Part shown: piece after piece, positions 1 through 6,613 of the stretch
How the letters are laid out: every line of letters starts with the position of its first letter
Position numbering within the stretch: position 1 is the first letter of the stretch
Source of the DNA: an uncultured Bacteroidales bacterium
GTDB lineage: Bacteria; Bacteroidota; Bacteroidia; Bacteroidales; UBA932
Assembly (NCBI GenBank): GCA_905236955.1
Contig: CAJOQW010000094.1
Span: forward strand, 1-6,613
Length of the DNA stretch: 6,613 nucleotides
Direction: 5' to 3'
The notes under the pieces: model-generated
Seen by the model: only the letters and a program-made list of their open reading frames with translations
Told to the model about the DNA's origin: nothing
Database searches by the model: none
Made by a program: the position numbers and the translations under genes

Positions 1-7
1 AATCGGA

Positions 8-2194
8 ATGACAATGAAAAAGAAATTCAATCGCACGCTCGTGACCTGTGCGCTCCCTTACGCCAACGGTCCGGTCCACATCGGTCACCTGGCCGGAGTA
101 TATGTACCCGCCGAGATCTATGTAAGGTACCTCCGGATGAAGGGGGAAGATGTCCTGTTCATATGCGGCAGCGACGAGCACGGCGTGCCCATCACCATCA
201 AGGCCCGTGCGGAAGGATGCTCCCCGCAGGACATAGTCGACCGTTATCACAATATAATCAAGGAATCCTTCACCGGCCTGGGGATCAACTTCGACATTTA
301 TTCCCGCACCAGTTCCGGCATCCACGCCAAGACTGCGTCCGATTTCTTCAAGAAACTCTACGACGAAGGCAAGTTCATCACCAAGGAAACCGAACAATAT
401 TACGATCCCGAAGCCAAGACCTTCCTGGCCGACCGCTACATAGTGGGGACCTGCCCCAAGTGCGGTCATGAGGGCGCCTATGGCGACCAGTGCGAGCACT
501 GCGGGAGCACCCTCAGCCCCGAGGAACTCATTAACCCGTACTCCAAACTGAGCGGCGCCACCCCGGTCAAGAAGAAAACCACGCATTGGTATCTGCCTCT
601 GGACAAATACGAAGAATGGCTTTCCGACTGGATCCTGGACGGCCACAAGGAATGGCGCAGCACGGTTTACGGCCAGTGCAAGAGCTGGATAGACGGCGGG
701 CTGCAGCCGCGTGCCGTATCGCGCGACCTCGAATGGGGGGTTCCCGTGCCGGCGCCCGGAGCCGAAGGCAAGGTGCTCTACGTGTGGTTCGACGCCCCGA
801 TCGGCTACATCTCCAATACCAAGGAACTCCTTCCTTTCAGCTGGGAGAAGTGGTGGAAGCAGGATGACACCCGCCTGGTGCATTTCATCGGGAAGGACAA
901 TATAGTTTTCCACTGCATCGTATTCCCGAGCATGCTCAAGGCGCATGGCGGATACATCCTGCCGGACAACGTGCCCGCGAACGAGTTCCTCAACCTCGAG
1001 GGTGACAAGATATCCACCTCCCGGGGCTGGGCCGTATGGGCCCACGAGTATCTGGCCGACTTCCCCGGAAAGGCCGACGTGATGAGGTACGTGCTCACCG
1101 CCAACGCCCCCGAGACCAAGGACAACGACTTCTCCTGGAAAGAATTCCAGACCAGGAACAACAGCGAGCTCGTAGCCATTTTCGGCAACTTCGTCAACCG
1201 TGCCATAGTGCTCACGCACAAATACTTCGCAGGCAAGGTCCCGGCAAGGGGCGAACTCACGGGAATGGACCTGGAGGCCCTGGGGGAAATCCCCGCGCTG
1301 CGCAGTTCCCTGGAGGAAAACCTCGACAACTTCCGTTTCCGCGAGGCGCTCAAGGACGCCATGTCCATCGCCCGCGTGGGCAACAAGTATATTTCCGATT
1401 CCGAACCTTGGAAGGTAGCCAAGACCGACATGGACCGCACCGGAACCATCCTGAACGTCTGCATCCAGATCTGCGCGGACCTCGCCATAGCTTTCGAGCC
1501 TTTCACCCCGGCCGCGGCGGAACGCCTGCGCAAAATGCTCCGCATCACCCTGGACGCCGGCCAGGACTACCGCACCGGTGAAGGCGAACCCACCGTCAAC
1601 TTCTATGCAGACGGGGAAGGCACGGCCCTCCACGCCCGCCGTCACGGAAAGATGCTGGTTTCGCCCGGACTCCCCCTTCTGACCTGGGACATGCTGGGCT
1701 CTTCCGAAATCCTTTGCGAGGGACACGTGCTGGGCCAGGCCGAACTGTTGTTCGAAAAGATAGAAGACCCGGCCATCGACACCCAGCTCGCCAAACTGCA
1801 GGCCATCAGGGCGGCCAAGGAAGCCGAAGCCAAGGCCGCACTGGCAAAACAGGTCGAACCCCAGAAGGATGCCGTATCTTTCGACGATTTCGGCAGGATG
1901 GATATCCGCACAGCAACAGTCCTTGAAGCCGAGCGCGTCCCCAAGACCGACAAGCTCCTCAAACTCACCATAGACACGGGCATAGACAAACGCGTCATCG
2001 TCTCGGGCATAGCCGAATACTACAAGCCCGAAGAAATGGTGGGCAGGCAGATCTGCATCCTGGCCAACCTGCAGCCCCGCACTATCCGTGGCATAGAAAG
2101 CAAGGGCATGATACTCATGGCCAAGCAGGGCGACGGCTCGATGCGATTCATCACTCCGCAAGAGGCTGTGGCCAACGGCGCCGTAGTAGGTTAG
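8..2194 (+). CDS. metG: Methionyl-tRNA synthetase with fused C-terminal tRNA-binding domain
   Basis: Cytoplasmic class I aminoacyl-tRNA synthetase that charges tRNA-Met with methionine for initiation and elongation. Visible in order: HIGH at residues 24-27; a zinc knuckle with C149, C152, C162 and C165; the KMSKS-loop equivalent KISTS at 334-338, the form usual in Bacteroidota; the anticodon-binding helical bundle with an EPW motif (W468, likely equivalent to the anticodon-reading Trp461 of E. coli); an Ala/Lys/Glu-rich linker near 600-621; and an OB-fold tRNA-binding domain (Trbp111 type) from about 624 to the end. At 728 residues it is longer than the roughly 680 usual for the family, mainly because of extra sequence at about 513-559. 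The outermost ATG (base 8) is given as the start. An ATG at base 14 is equally plausible and gives an N terminus (MKKKFNR) closer to relatives as I remember them. Only seven upstream bases are present, so no promoter or ribosome site can be judged. The identification is secure. Confidence 0.97.
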   Translation: MTMKKKFNRTLVTCALPYANGPVHIGHLAGVYVPAEIYVRYLRMKGEDVLFICGSDEHGVPITIKARAEGCSPQDIVDRYHNIIKESFTGLGINFDIYSRTSSGIHAKTASDFFKKLYDEGKFITKETEQYYDPEAKTFLADRYIVGTCPKCGHEGAYGDQCEHCGSTLSPEELINPYSKLSGATPVKKKTTHWYLPLDKYEEWLSDWILDGHKEWRSTVYGQCKSWIDGGLQPRAVSRDLEWGVPVPAPGAEGKVLYVWFDAPIGYISNTKELLPFSWEKWWKQDDTRLVHFIGKDNIVFHCIVFPSMLKAHGGYILPDNVPANEFLNLEGDKISTSRGWAVWAHEYLADFPGKADVMRYVLTANAPETKDNDFSWKEFQTRNNSELVAIFGNFVNRAIVLTHKYFAGKVPARGELTGMDLEALGEIPALRSSLEENLDNFRFREALKDAMSIARVGNKYISDSEPWKVAKTDMDRTGTILNVCIQICADLAIAFEPFTPAAAERLRKMLRITLDAGQDYRTGEGEPTVNFYADGEGTALHARRHGKMLVSPGLPLLTWDMLGSSEILCEGHVLGQAELLFEKIEDPAIDTQLAKLQAIRAAKEAEAKAALAKQVEPQKDAVSFDDFGRMDIRTATVLEAERVPKTDKLLKLTIDTGIDKRVIVSGIAEYYKPEEMVGRQICILANLQPRTIRGIESKGMILMAKQGDGSMRFITPQEAVANGAVVG

Positions 2195-2209
2195 GGCTCT
2201 TGTCCAAAG

Positions 2210-2283
2210 AAACGGCAGGCCCTCCTCTCCCGGCAGCGGATTATTATGTCAGATGCTGCCTTTGAGAGGAGGGCCCGCCGTTT
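2210..2283. terminator. Bidirectional hairpin terminator between convergent genes
   Basis: Arms at 2210-2229 and 2264-2283 form a 20-bp stem with one imperfect position (base 2217 against 2276). Inside the loop a further 6-bp stem (GGCAGC at 2232-2237 with GCTGCC at 2255-2260) extends the hairpin, leaving a 17-nt terminal loop. The stem ends in AAAC/GTTT, so a short U run ends the arm in either direction. It starts 15 nt after the metG stop and 10 nt after the stop of the minus-strand gene, as expected for a shared terminator of convergent units. The imperfect position is an A-C mismatch in the plus-strand RNA but a G-U pair in the minus-strand RNA. Termination itself is inferred. Confidence 0.8.
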
Positions 2284-2293
2284 TCCGGACTTG

Positions 2294-2863
2294 TCAACGG
2301 ATGTATATCCAGTTGGTCTGGCGGTCGCGCCAGAAGACGGCCCAGGACGAGAGCGTCCGGCCTTCGCAATATCCCCAGCCGAAGCGGCCCATGTCAAGAT
2401 AGACGGCATCCGTGGCGTACACGGCGCACTCCCTGGCGAAATCCGCAAGCGTCATGGGCGATTTCGATTCGAGCAGGAATACCCCGTCGCCGTCCTTGCA
2501 GAGGGCCCGCCTTACATATTCCCTCGAATCTTTGGGGAAGGGCATGGCCTTCCCTGCCAGCACCAGGGTGTACTGCTGGAAGCCTTCGTCCGATTCCCAC
2601 TGCCGGGAAATAGTGAACGAGCGCCCCTTGAGGGAGACCTTCATGCGGAGTACGGAAACTCCCTTCACCTCTTTTCCGTCCAGCATGTAACTGTGGAGTA
2701 TCCTCCCGTCTCCGTCGGTGAAACCGGCCGGGACGCAGAAGCGCACATCCTCCGGACGGACATTGGTCCAGTGAAGGTCGCCTTCCGGGAGTTCGATACG
2801 CTCGACGAGGGCGTTTTCCGGAACGACAAGCAGAAGGGAGAGTATGACGGACAGGATATTCAT
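2294..2863 (-). CDS. Small probably exported protein of unknown function
   Basis: A 189-residue protein whose function I cannot assign. Residues 3-14 are a short hydrophobic stretch (ILSVILSLLLVV), read as an export signal. It has no lipobox cysteine and, unusually, no basic residue before the hydrophobic core. The rest looks like one compact mixed domain, with a GRSFTISRQWESDEGFQQY segment at 80-98, a YVRRALCKDG segment at 116-125, a DAVYLDMGRFGWGY segment at 152-165 and a C-terminal TNWIYIR. The DAVYLDMG portion loosely recalls the LDGG motif of phosphodiester glycosidase (NAGPA/DUF2233) proteins, but this is only a weak resemblance. The ATG lies 8 nt after the recQ stop with no purine-rich ribosome site, so it is probably translated from the recQ transcript. 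It is the last gene of the minus-strand unit, ending just before the shared hairpin. It looks like a real gene by its position, length and protein-like composition. Confidence 0.8.
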   Translation of the reverse strand: MNILSVILSLLLVVPENALVERIELPEGDLHWTNVRPEDVRFCVPAGFTDGDGRILHSYMLDGKEVKGVSVLRMKVSLKGRSFTISRQWESDEGFQQYTLVLAGKAMPFPKDSREYVRRALCKDGDGVFLLESKSPMTLADFARECAVYATDAVYLDMGRFGWGYCEGRTLSSWAVFWRDRQTNWIYIR

Positions 2864-2871
2864 CCGGAGGC

Positions 2872-5091
2872 CTAGCTTGCCACGTCGCAGAGGAACTTGA
2901 TGCGCACGAGCCTTATCTCCATCTCCTCGCAGTCGTCCGAAAGGGCGTTGATGGCCTCTTCGATGCTGTCCGACCGGGCTTCGGACGAGAAGTACTCGTA
3001 GATCTCGTCCTCGATGTCCTGGTCGATGTTGTCGCTGATGTAGTAGTCGAGATTTAGCTTCGTACCGGTGGAAACTATCGTCTCTATCTCCTTCATGAGG
3101 TCGTCCATGTCCATGTTCTTCATGGCGGCGATGTCTTCAAGGTCCATCTGGCGGTCGATGCTCTGGATGATGAAGATCTTGTTGGCGCTCTTTGTGGGAG
3201 CCGATTTCACGACGAAGTCGTCGGGGCGCTCTATGTCATTCTCCTCGACATATTTCTTGATGAGCTTTATGAACTCGGAGCCGAACTTGCGGGCCTTGCC
3301 CTCCCCCACGCCCTGGCATTTCTGGAGCTCTTCGAAGGTCTCGGGGTACATTATGGACATGTCGTCGAGTGCAGGGTCCCCGAAGATGATCCACGGCTGG
3401 AGCCCGAGCTTCCTGGAAAGGTCCTTGCGGAGGTCCTTCAACATGGAAAGCAAGGTTGCGTCTCCACCGCCGCTACCGCGCGAAGCTGCCTTCTCGGTTA
3501 CCGCATCCTCGGCGTCGGCATCCTCGGCGGAGTCCTTGTCGGCGAACTCCCTGTCCTCGACGAGCTCTATCTTCCATGGCGCGGACAAGAATTCCTCTCC
3601 CCTGGAAGTGACGTAAATGAGGCCGTAACTTTCTATTTCCTTGCCGAGCAGCCTTGCCACCAGCCCCTGGTGTATCACCGCGAGCCAGAACTTCTCGTCA
3701 TGCCCCTTGCCGGCACCGAAAAGCGGGAGTTCGTCGTGCTTGTACGACTTTATGAGGGCGTTGCCCTTCCCGGCCAGGATGCAGGACAGATGCTCCATCT
3801 TGAAATGCTCGGGAAGGCTCTTTATGAGCTTCATGACCAGAAGCATCTCTTCCCTGCCGTCGAAGGTGGCGCGCGGATGCAGGCAGTTGTCGCACGATCC
3901 GCAGTTGTCGCGGCCGTAGTCTTCCCCGAAGTAATTGAGCAGCAACTTCCTGCGGCACTGGCCGCTCTCGGCGTATGCCACCACCTCGTTGAGCAGCTGG
4001 CGGTTTATCTCCTGTTCGGCTATGGGTTTGCCCTGCATGAATTTCTCCAGCTTCTGGATATCCTTGTAGCTGTAGTATGCTATGCAGAGTCCTTCCTTGC
4101 CGTCGCGGCCGGCACGGCCGGTCTCCTGATAGTAGCTCTCGATGCTTTTTGGAATGTCGTAGTGCATCACGAAACGGACATCGGGTTTGTCTATGCCCAT
4201 CCCGAAAGCGATGGTGGCCACTATGATGTCGGCTTCTTCCATGAGGAACTTGTCCTGGTTTTCCGCCCTCACCTTCGCATCGAGGCCTGCATGGTAAGGC
4301 AGCGCCTTTATGCCGTTGATGCAGAGGAACTCCGCCATTTCTTCCACCTTCTTGCGGCTGAGGCAGTAGATTATGCCGGACTTGCCCGCATTCTGGTGGA
4401 TGAACTTCACTATGTCCCTGTCGGCATCCACCTTCGAGCGCACCTCGTAATAGAGGTTGGGACGGTTGAAGGAAGACTTGAAAACCTCGGCGCCGGGTAT
4501 GCCCAGGTTCTTGAGTATGTCGCTCTGAACCTTCGGCGTGGCCGTTGCCGTAAGGGCCACGATGGGCCTGCGGCCTATTTCCTCGACCAGGCTGCGGATG
4601 CGGCGGTACTCGGGCCGGAAGTCGTGCCCCCATTCCGAGATGCAGTGGTCCTCGTCCACAGCATAGAACGAGATCTTGATCTCCCTGAGCAGGGCCACGT
4701 TCTCCTCTTTCGTGAGGGATTCGGGGGCCACGTAGAGTATTTTCGTGCGGCCTGCCAGGAGATCGGAGCGCACCTCCTCGGTCTGGACCTTGCCCAGGGA
4801 CGAATTGAGGAAATGTGCTATGCTCTCACCGCTTCCGCTCACGAAGCCCCGGAGTACGTCCACCTGGTTCTTCATGAGCGCGATGAGGGGGGAAATGACT
4901 ATCGCCGTACCATCCATGATGAGGGCGGGCAGCTGGTAGCACAATGACTTGCCCCCTCCGGTCGGCATGAGAACGAAGGCATCGCCCCCGTTCAGGAGAT
5001 GGGTTATCACCCTCTCCTGGTCTCCCTTGAAATTGTCGTATCCGAAAAATTCCTTGAGAGTCTTGTGTATTACAGCTGAATAGTCCTCCAT
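2872..5091 (-). CDS. recQ: ATP-dependent DNA helicase RecQ, long form
   Basis: A 3'-to-5' superfamily 2 DNA helicase acting in recombination and replication-fork repair. Visible: motif 0 region with Q25; Walker A P43-S49 with K48; Walker B box D146-E147-D148-H149 followed by the RecQ aromatic-rich loop HCISEWGHDF; motif III TATAT at 181-185; motif V VATIAFGMGID from 291; motif VI QETGRAGRDG at 322-331 with the arginine finger. The zinc site is C379, C397, C400 and C403, nearly the same numbering as in E. coli RecQ. A winged-helix RQC domain spans about 412-508, an acidic low-complexity linker about 511-545 and an HRDC domain about 546-620. The remaining 120 residues form a helical extension like the helix-turn-helix tail of long RecQ proteins; E. 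coli RecQ has only about 610 residues. The box reads DEDH, not the usual DEAH. The start is the first ATG, 25 nt after the upstream gene, implying co-transcription. The identification is secure. Confidence 0.96.
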   Translation of the reverse strand: MEDYSAVIHKTLKEFFGYDNFKGDQERVITHLLNGGDAFVLMPTGGGKSLCYQLPALIMDGTAIVISPLIALMKNQVDVLRGFVSGSGESIAHFLNSSLGKVQTEEVRSDLLAGRTKILYVAPESLTKEENVALLREIKISFYAVDEDHCISEWGHDFRPEYRRIRSLVEEIGRRPIVALTATATPKVQSDILKNLGIPGAEVFKSSFNRPNLYYEVRSKVDADRDIVKFIHQNAGKSGIIYCLSRKKVEEMAEFLCINGIKALPYHAGLDAKVRAENQDKFLMEEADIIVATIAFGMGIDKPDVRFVMHYDIPKSIESYYQETGRAGRDGKEGLCIAYYSYKDIQKLEKFMQGKPIAEQEINRQLLNEVVAYAESGQCRRKLLLNYFGEDYGRDNCGSCDNCLHPRATFDGREEMLLVMKLIKSLPEHFKMEHLSCILAGKGNALIKSYKHDELPLFGAGKGHDEKFWLAVIHQGLVARLLGKEIESYGLIYVTSRGEEFLSAPWKIELVEDREFADKDSAEDADAEDAVTEKAASRGSGGGDATLLSMLKDLRKDLSRKLGLQPWIIFGDPALDDMSIMYPETFEELQKCQGVGEGKARKFGSEFIKLIKKYVEENDIERPDDFVVKSAPTKSANKIFIIQSIDRQMDLEDIAAMKNMDMDDLMKEIETIVSTGTKLNLDYYISDNIDQDIEDEIYEYFSSEARSDSIEEAINALSDDCEEMEIRLVRIKFLCDVAS
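3503..3529. repeat. Short direct repeat in the recQ acidic linker
   Basis: The 12-nt unit GCATCCTCGGCG occurs at 3503-3514 and again at 3518-3529, giving a period of 15 nt, so it is in frame. On the coding strand it produces two successive AEDA-type blocks at RecQ residues 522-526 and 527-531. It lies in the low-complexity linker between the winged-helix and HRDC domains and probably arose by slippage. It is not a mobile or regulatory repeat. Confidence 0.6.
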
Positions 5092-5116
5092 GACGGAATA
5101 ACTTTGAAACGGTTTG

Positions 5117-6358
5117 TCAGTCCAAACTGTGAATGGCCAGCCCCGAACGGAGCTTGGGCTCGAACCATGTGGTCTTTGGCGGCATGATGTTGCCGCTGTC
5201 GGCTATGGCCATGAGCTGGTCCATCGAAACGGGGTACAGGGCGAATGCGACAGCCATTTCGCCGCTGTCCACGCGCCTGCCGAGTTCTCCGAGGCCGCGG
5301 ATGCCGCCCACGAAATCTATCCGCTTGTCGATGCGCAGGTCCTTGATGCCCAGAAGCTTGTCCAGGACCAGATTGCTCAGGATGGTGACGTCCAGCACCC
5401 CGATGGGGTCGTTGTCGTCGTACCTGCCGGAAAGGGCCTCCATGCTGTACCAATGCCCGCCGAGATACATGGCGAACTGGTGCAGATGAGAAGGTTGGAA
5501 GATTGAGGTGCCCTCGTCCTTCACGATGAAGTCTTTCCCGAGGGCTGCGACGAATGCTTCGGGCGCGAAGCCGTTGAGGTCTTTCACAACACGGTTGTAG
5601 TCCAGGATCTTGAGCTGGCTGCCTGGGAAACACACGGCCATGAAGAAGTTGTACTCCTCATTCCCCGTGTGGGCTGGATTCTGGGCGCGCTTTTCGGCAC
5701 CCACCCGTGCTGCGGCCGCCGTACGGTGGTGACCGTCTGCAACATAGAAGGCATCCACCTCGTCGGTGAAGATGCTTGTTATGCGCCCGATGACAGCCGG
5801 GTCGGTGACGGGCCAGAACCTGTGGCCGAATCCGTTCTCGTCGATAAAGTCGTATTCGGGATTGCCTGCAGCCGTACTTGCCACTATCGCATTGAGTTCT
5901 TCATTGTCCTTGTAGGCAAAGAAAACCGGCTCGATGTTGGCGTTCTGGATGCGCACGTGCACCATGCGGTCGTCTTCCTTGTCCTTGCGGGTGAGTTCGT
6001 GCTTCTTGATTTTGCCGGTAGCATAGTCGTCGGTATGGGCGCAAAGCACGAGACCGTACTGGGTGCGCTCACCCATGGTCTGGGAATAGACGTAGTAGCA
6101 TTCCTTGGGGTCGCGCCTGAGCCATCCTTTTGCCTGCCAGGCCGCGAAATTCTTGACGGCCTCGTCGTAAACGCGCGGATCATGGTCTTCCAGGATGGGG
6201 TCGAAGTCGATTTCGGGTTTGGTTATATGCAGGAGGCTCTTCTCCCCTGCCATCTCCTTGGCTTCCTGGGAGTTAAGAACATCGTAAGGCGGAGCCGCCA
6301 CCTCGGTCACAATGTCTTTGGGCGGCCTTATCGCCGCAAAGGGTTTTACTCTTACCAT
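5117..6358 (-). CDS. DUF1015 family protein, serine-operon associated
   Basis: A 413-residue cytoplasmic protein (no signal peptide or membrane segment) of the DUF1015/COG4198 family, whose biochemical role I do not know to be established. Family-type features seen: VRVKPFAAIRPP at the N terminus, APPYDV at 22-27, a charged block KKHELTRKDKEDDR at 118-131 leading into HVRIQNANIEPVFF, ADGHHR at 207-212, a DYNRVV segment at 253-258, and PPKTTWFEPKLRSGL at 393-407. The DGHHRTAAA stretch resembles the signature of ParB/sulfiredoxin-fold proteins, some of which are free-serine kinases (SerK, SbnI). Its ATG overlaps the end of serA by 7 nt (bases 6352-6358), so the two are probably translationally coupled. 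I infer a role in or near serine or phosphoserine metabolism. The length suggests an intact gene. The family assignment is firm; the function is not. Confidence 0.9.
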   Translation of the reverse strand: MVRVKPFAAIRPPKDIVTEVAAPPYDVLNSQEAKEMAGEKSLLHITKPEIDFDPILEDHDPRVYDEAVKNFAAWQAKGWLRRDPKECYYVYSQTMGERTQYGLVLCAHTDDYATGKIKKHELTRKDKEDDRMVHVRIQNANIEPVFFAYKDNEELNAIVASTAAGNPEYDFIDENGFGHRFWPVTDPAVIGRITSIFTDEVDAFYVADGHHRTAAAARVGAEKRAQNPAHTGNEEYNFFMAVCFPGSQLKILDYNRVVKDLNGFAPEAFVAALGKDFIVKDEGTSIFQPSHLHQFAMYLGGHWYSMEALSGRYDDNDPIGVLDVTILSNLVLDKLLGIKDLRIDKRIDFVGGIRGLGELGRRVDSGEMAVAFALYPVSMDQLMAIADSGNIMPPKTTWFEPKLRSGLAIHSLD

Positions 6359-6613
6359 TTGTTCACCTGGAATCTCGTATTGCCGGTCGCGAAGAAGTCG
6401 GCTATCTGCCTTGCGGCGGCGATGCCGGCGTTGATGTTGGCCTCGGCCGTCTGGGCGCCCATCTTCTTGGGGGTGGCGAAAACGCGGACCCCGAACTTCT
6501 CTTTGAGGACGGCGTAGTTGTCGGGGATGAGGTCGGTGACGTACTTGAGGTCGGGACGGTCTTCGAGAGCCTTCTCGAGACCTTCCTCGTCGATGACCTC
6601 CTTGCGGGCTGCG
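6352..6613 (-). CDS. serA: D-3-phosphoglycerate dehydrogenase, C-terminal part (cut by window edge)
   Basis: The last 86 residues and TAA stop of a D-2-hydroxyacid dehydrogenase; the rest lies beyond base 6613. The protein begins AARKEVIDEEGLEKALED (the NTARGxxVDExAL region of the nucleotide-binding domain), continues KYVTDLIPDNYAVL, then reads ATPKKMGAQTAEANINAGIAAARQI and ends FQVNKW. This matches the short Bacteroides-type SerA of about 300 residues without an ACT regulatory domain. It oxidises 3-phosphoglycerate to 3-phosphohydroxypyruvate with NAD+, the first committed step of serine synthesis. The usual catalytic His of the TPHIG motif is absent; two lysines (bases 6463-6468) stand there, as in the type IIIK enzymes known from Entamoeba and Bacteroides. 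The stop lies inside the start of the DUF1015 gene. Allosteric control by serine through an ACT domain is excluded at this C terminus. PdxB or a related dehydrogenase is a less likely alternative. Confidence 0.9.
   Translation of the reverse strand, partial: AARKEVIDEEGLEKALEDRPDLKYVTDLIPDNYAVLKEKFGVRVFATPKKMGAQTAEANINAGIAAARQIADFFATGNTRFQVNKW

Noticed and set aside
2246..2875. Plus-strand open frame (209 codons) antisense to the small exported protein
   Set aside because: It starts inside the terminator hairpin and is in mirror register with the minus-strand frame. The minus frame has a signal-like N terminus and fits the operon spacing, so it is preferred.
3698..4633. Minus-strand open frame (311 codons) in another frame of recQ
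   Set aside because: Its composition is dominated by Arg, Pro, His and Gly, typical of an out-of-frame reading of a GC-rich gene, and it lies entirely inside recQ.
3670..4947. Long plus-strand open frame (425 codons) antisense to recQ
   Set aside because: It shares the triplet register of recQ, where antisense stops need TTA, CTA or TCA codons, which this GC-rich gene seldom uses. Its protein has no recognisable motif, while recQ is intact on the other strand.
5092..5116. Possible separate promoter for recQ
   Set aside because: The 25-nt gap and the sequence just before it show no Bacteroidota-type TAnnTTTG element on the minus strand, so co-transcription with the upstream genes is more likely.
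5112..5127. Small inverted repeat GTTTG/CAAAC at the end of the DUF1015 gene
   Set aside because: A 5-bp AT-containing stem with a 6-nt loop, overlapping the stop codon and lacking a U tract, is too weak to call a terminator. Close spacing to recQ argues for read-through.
5669..6517. Plus-strand open frame (282 codons) antisense to DUF1015 and serA
   Set aside because: It is in mirror register with the DUF1015 gene and runs across the serA junction. Both minus-strand proteins are clear family members, so this is a shadow frame.

Overview
The window is an ordinary chromosomal core region from a Bacteroidota bacterium, most probably of the order Bacteroidales. The evidence is protein-level. 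The MetRS has the KISTS signature and the fused C-terminal tRNA-binding domain. The long RecQ carries a C-terminal extension. serA and a DUF1015 gene are paired as in Bacteroides relatives. The starts lack clear Shine-Dalgarno sequences. The DNA is GC-rich for the phylum by eye, which argues against Bacteroides itself, but the genus cannot be named from this window.

Layout. Bases 8-2194 on the plus strand encode a complete methionyl-tRNA synthetase (metG). Bases 2195-2293 separate two convergent transcription units and are almost filled by one long hairpin (2210-2283), interpreted as a terminator serving both directions. From 6613 down to 2294 everything reads on the minus strand as one tightly packed unit. 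In transcription order it holds serA (D-3-phosphoglycerate dehydrogenase, 3' end only), a DUF1015 protein overlapping serA by 7 nt, recQ after a 25-nt gap, and a small probably exported protein after an 8-nt gap. No promoter for this unit is visible, so it probably lies upstream of the window edge.

How the genes fit together. serA performs the first committed step of serine synthesis, and the overlapping DUF1015 gene is probably functionally tied to that pathway. recQ (DNA repair helicase) and the small exported protein have no obvious link to serine and may only share the transcript. No mobile element, CRISPR array, RNA gene or new defence-like system was seen. The points most worth a second look are the Lys-for-His active site of SerA, the DUF1015 protein with a ParB/SerK-like DGHHR motif, an extra segment of about 42 residues in MetRS, and a DEDH rather than DEAH box in RecQ.
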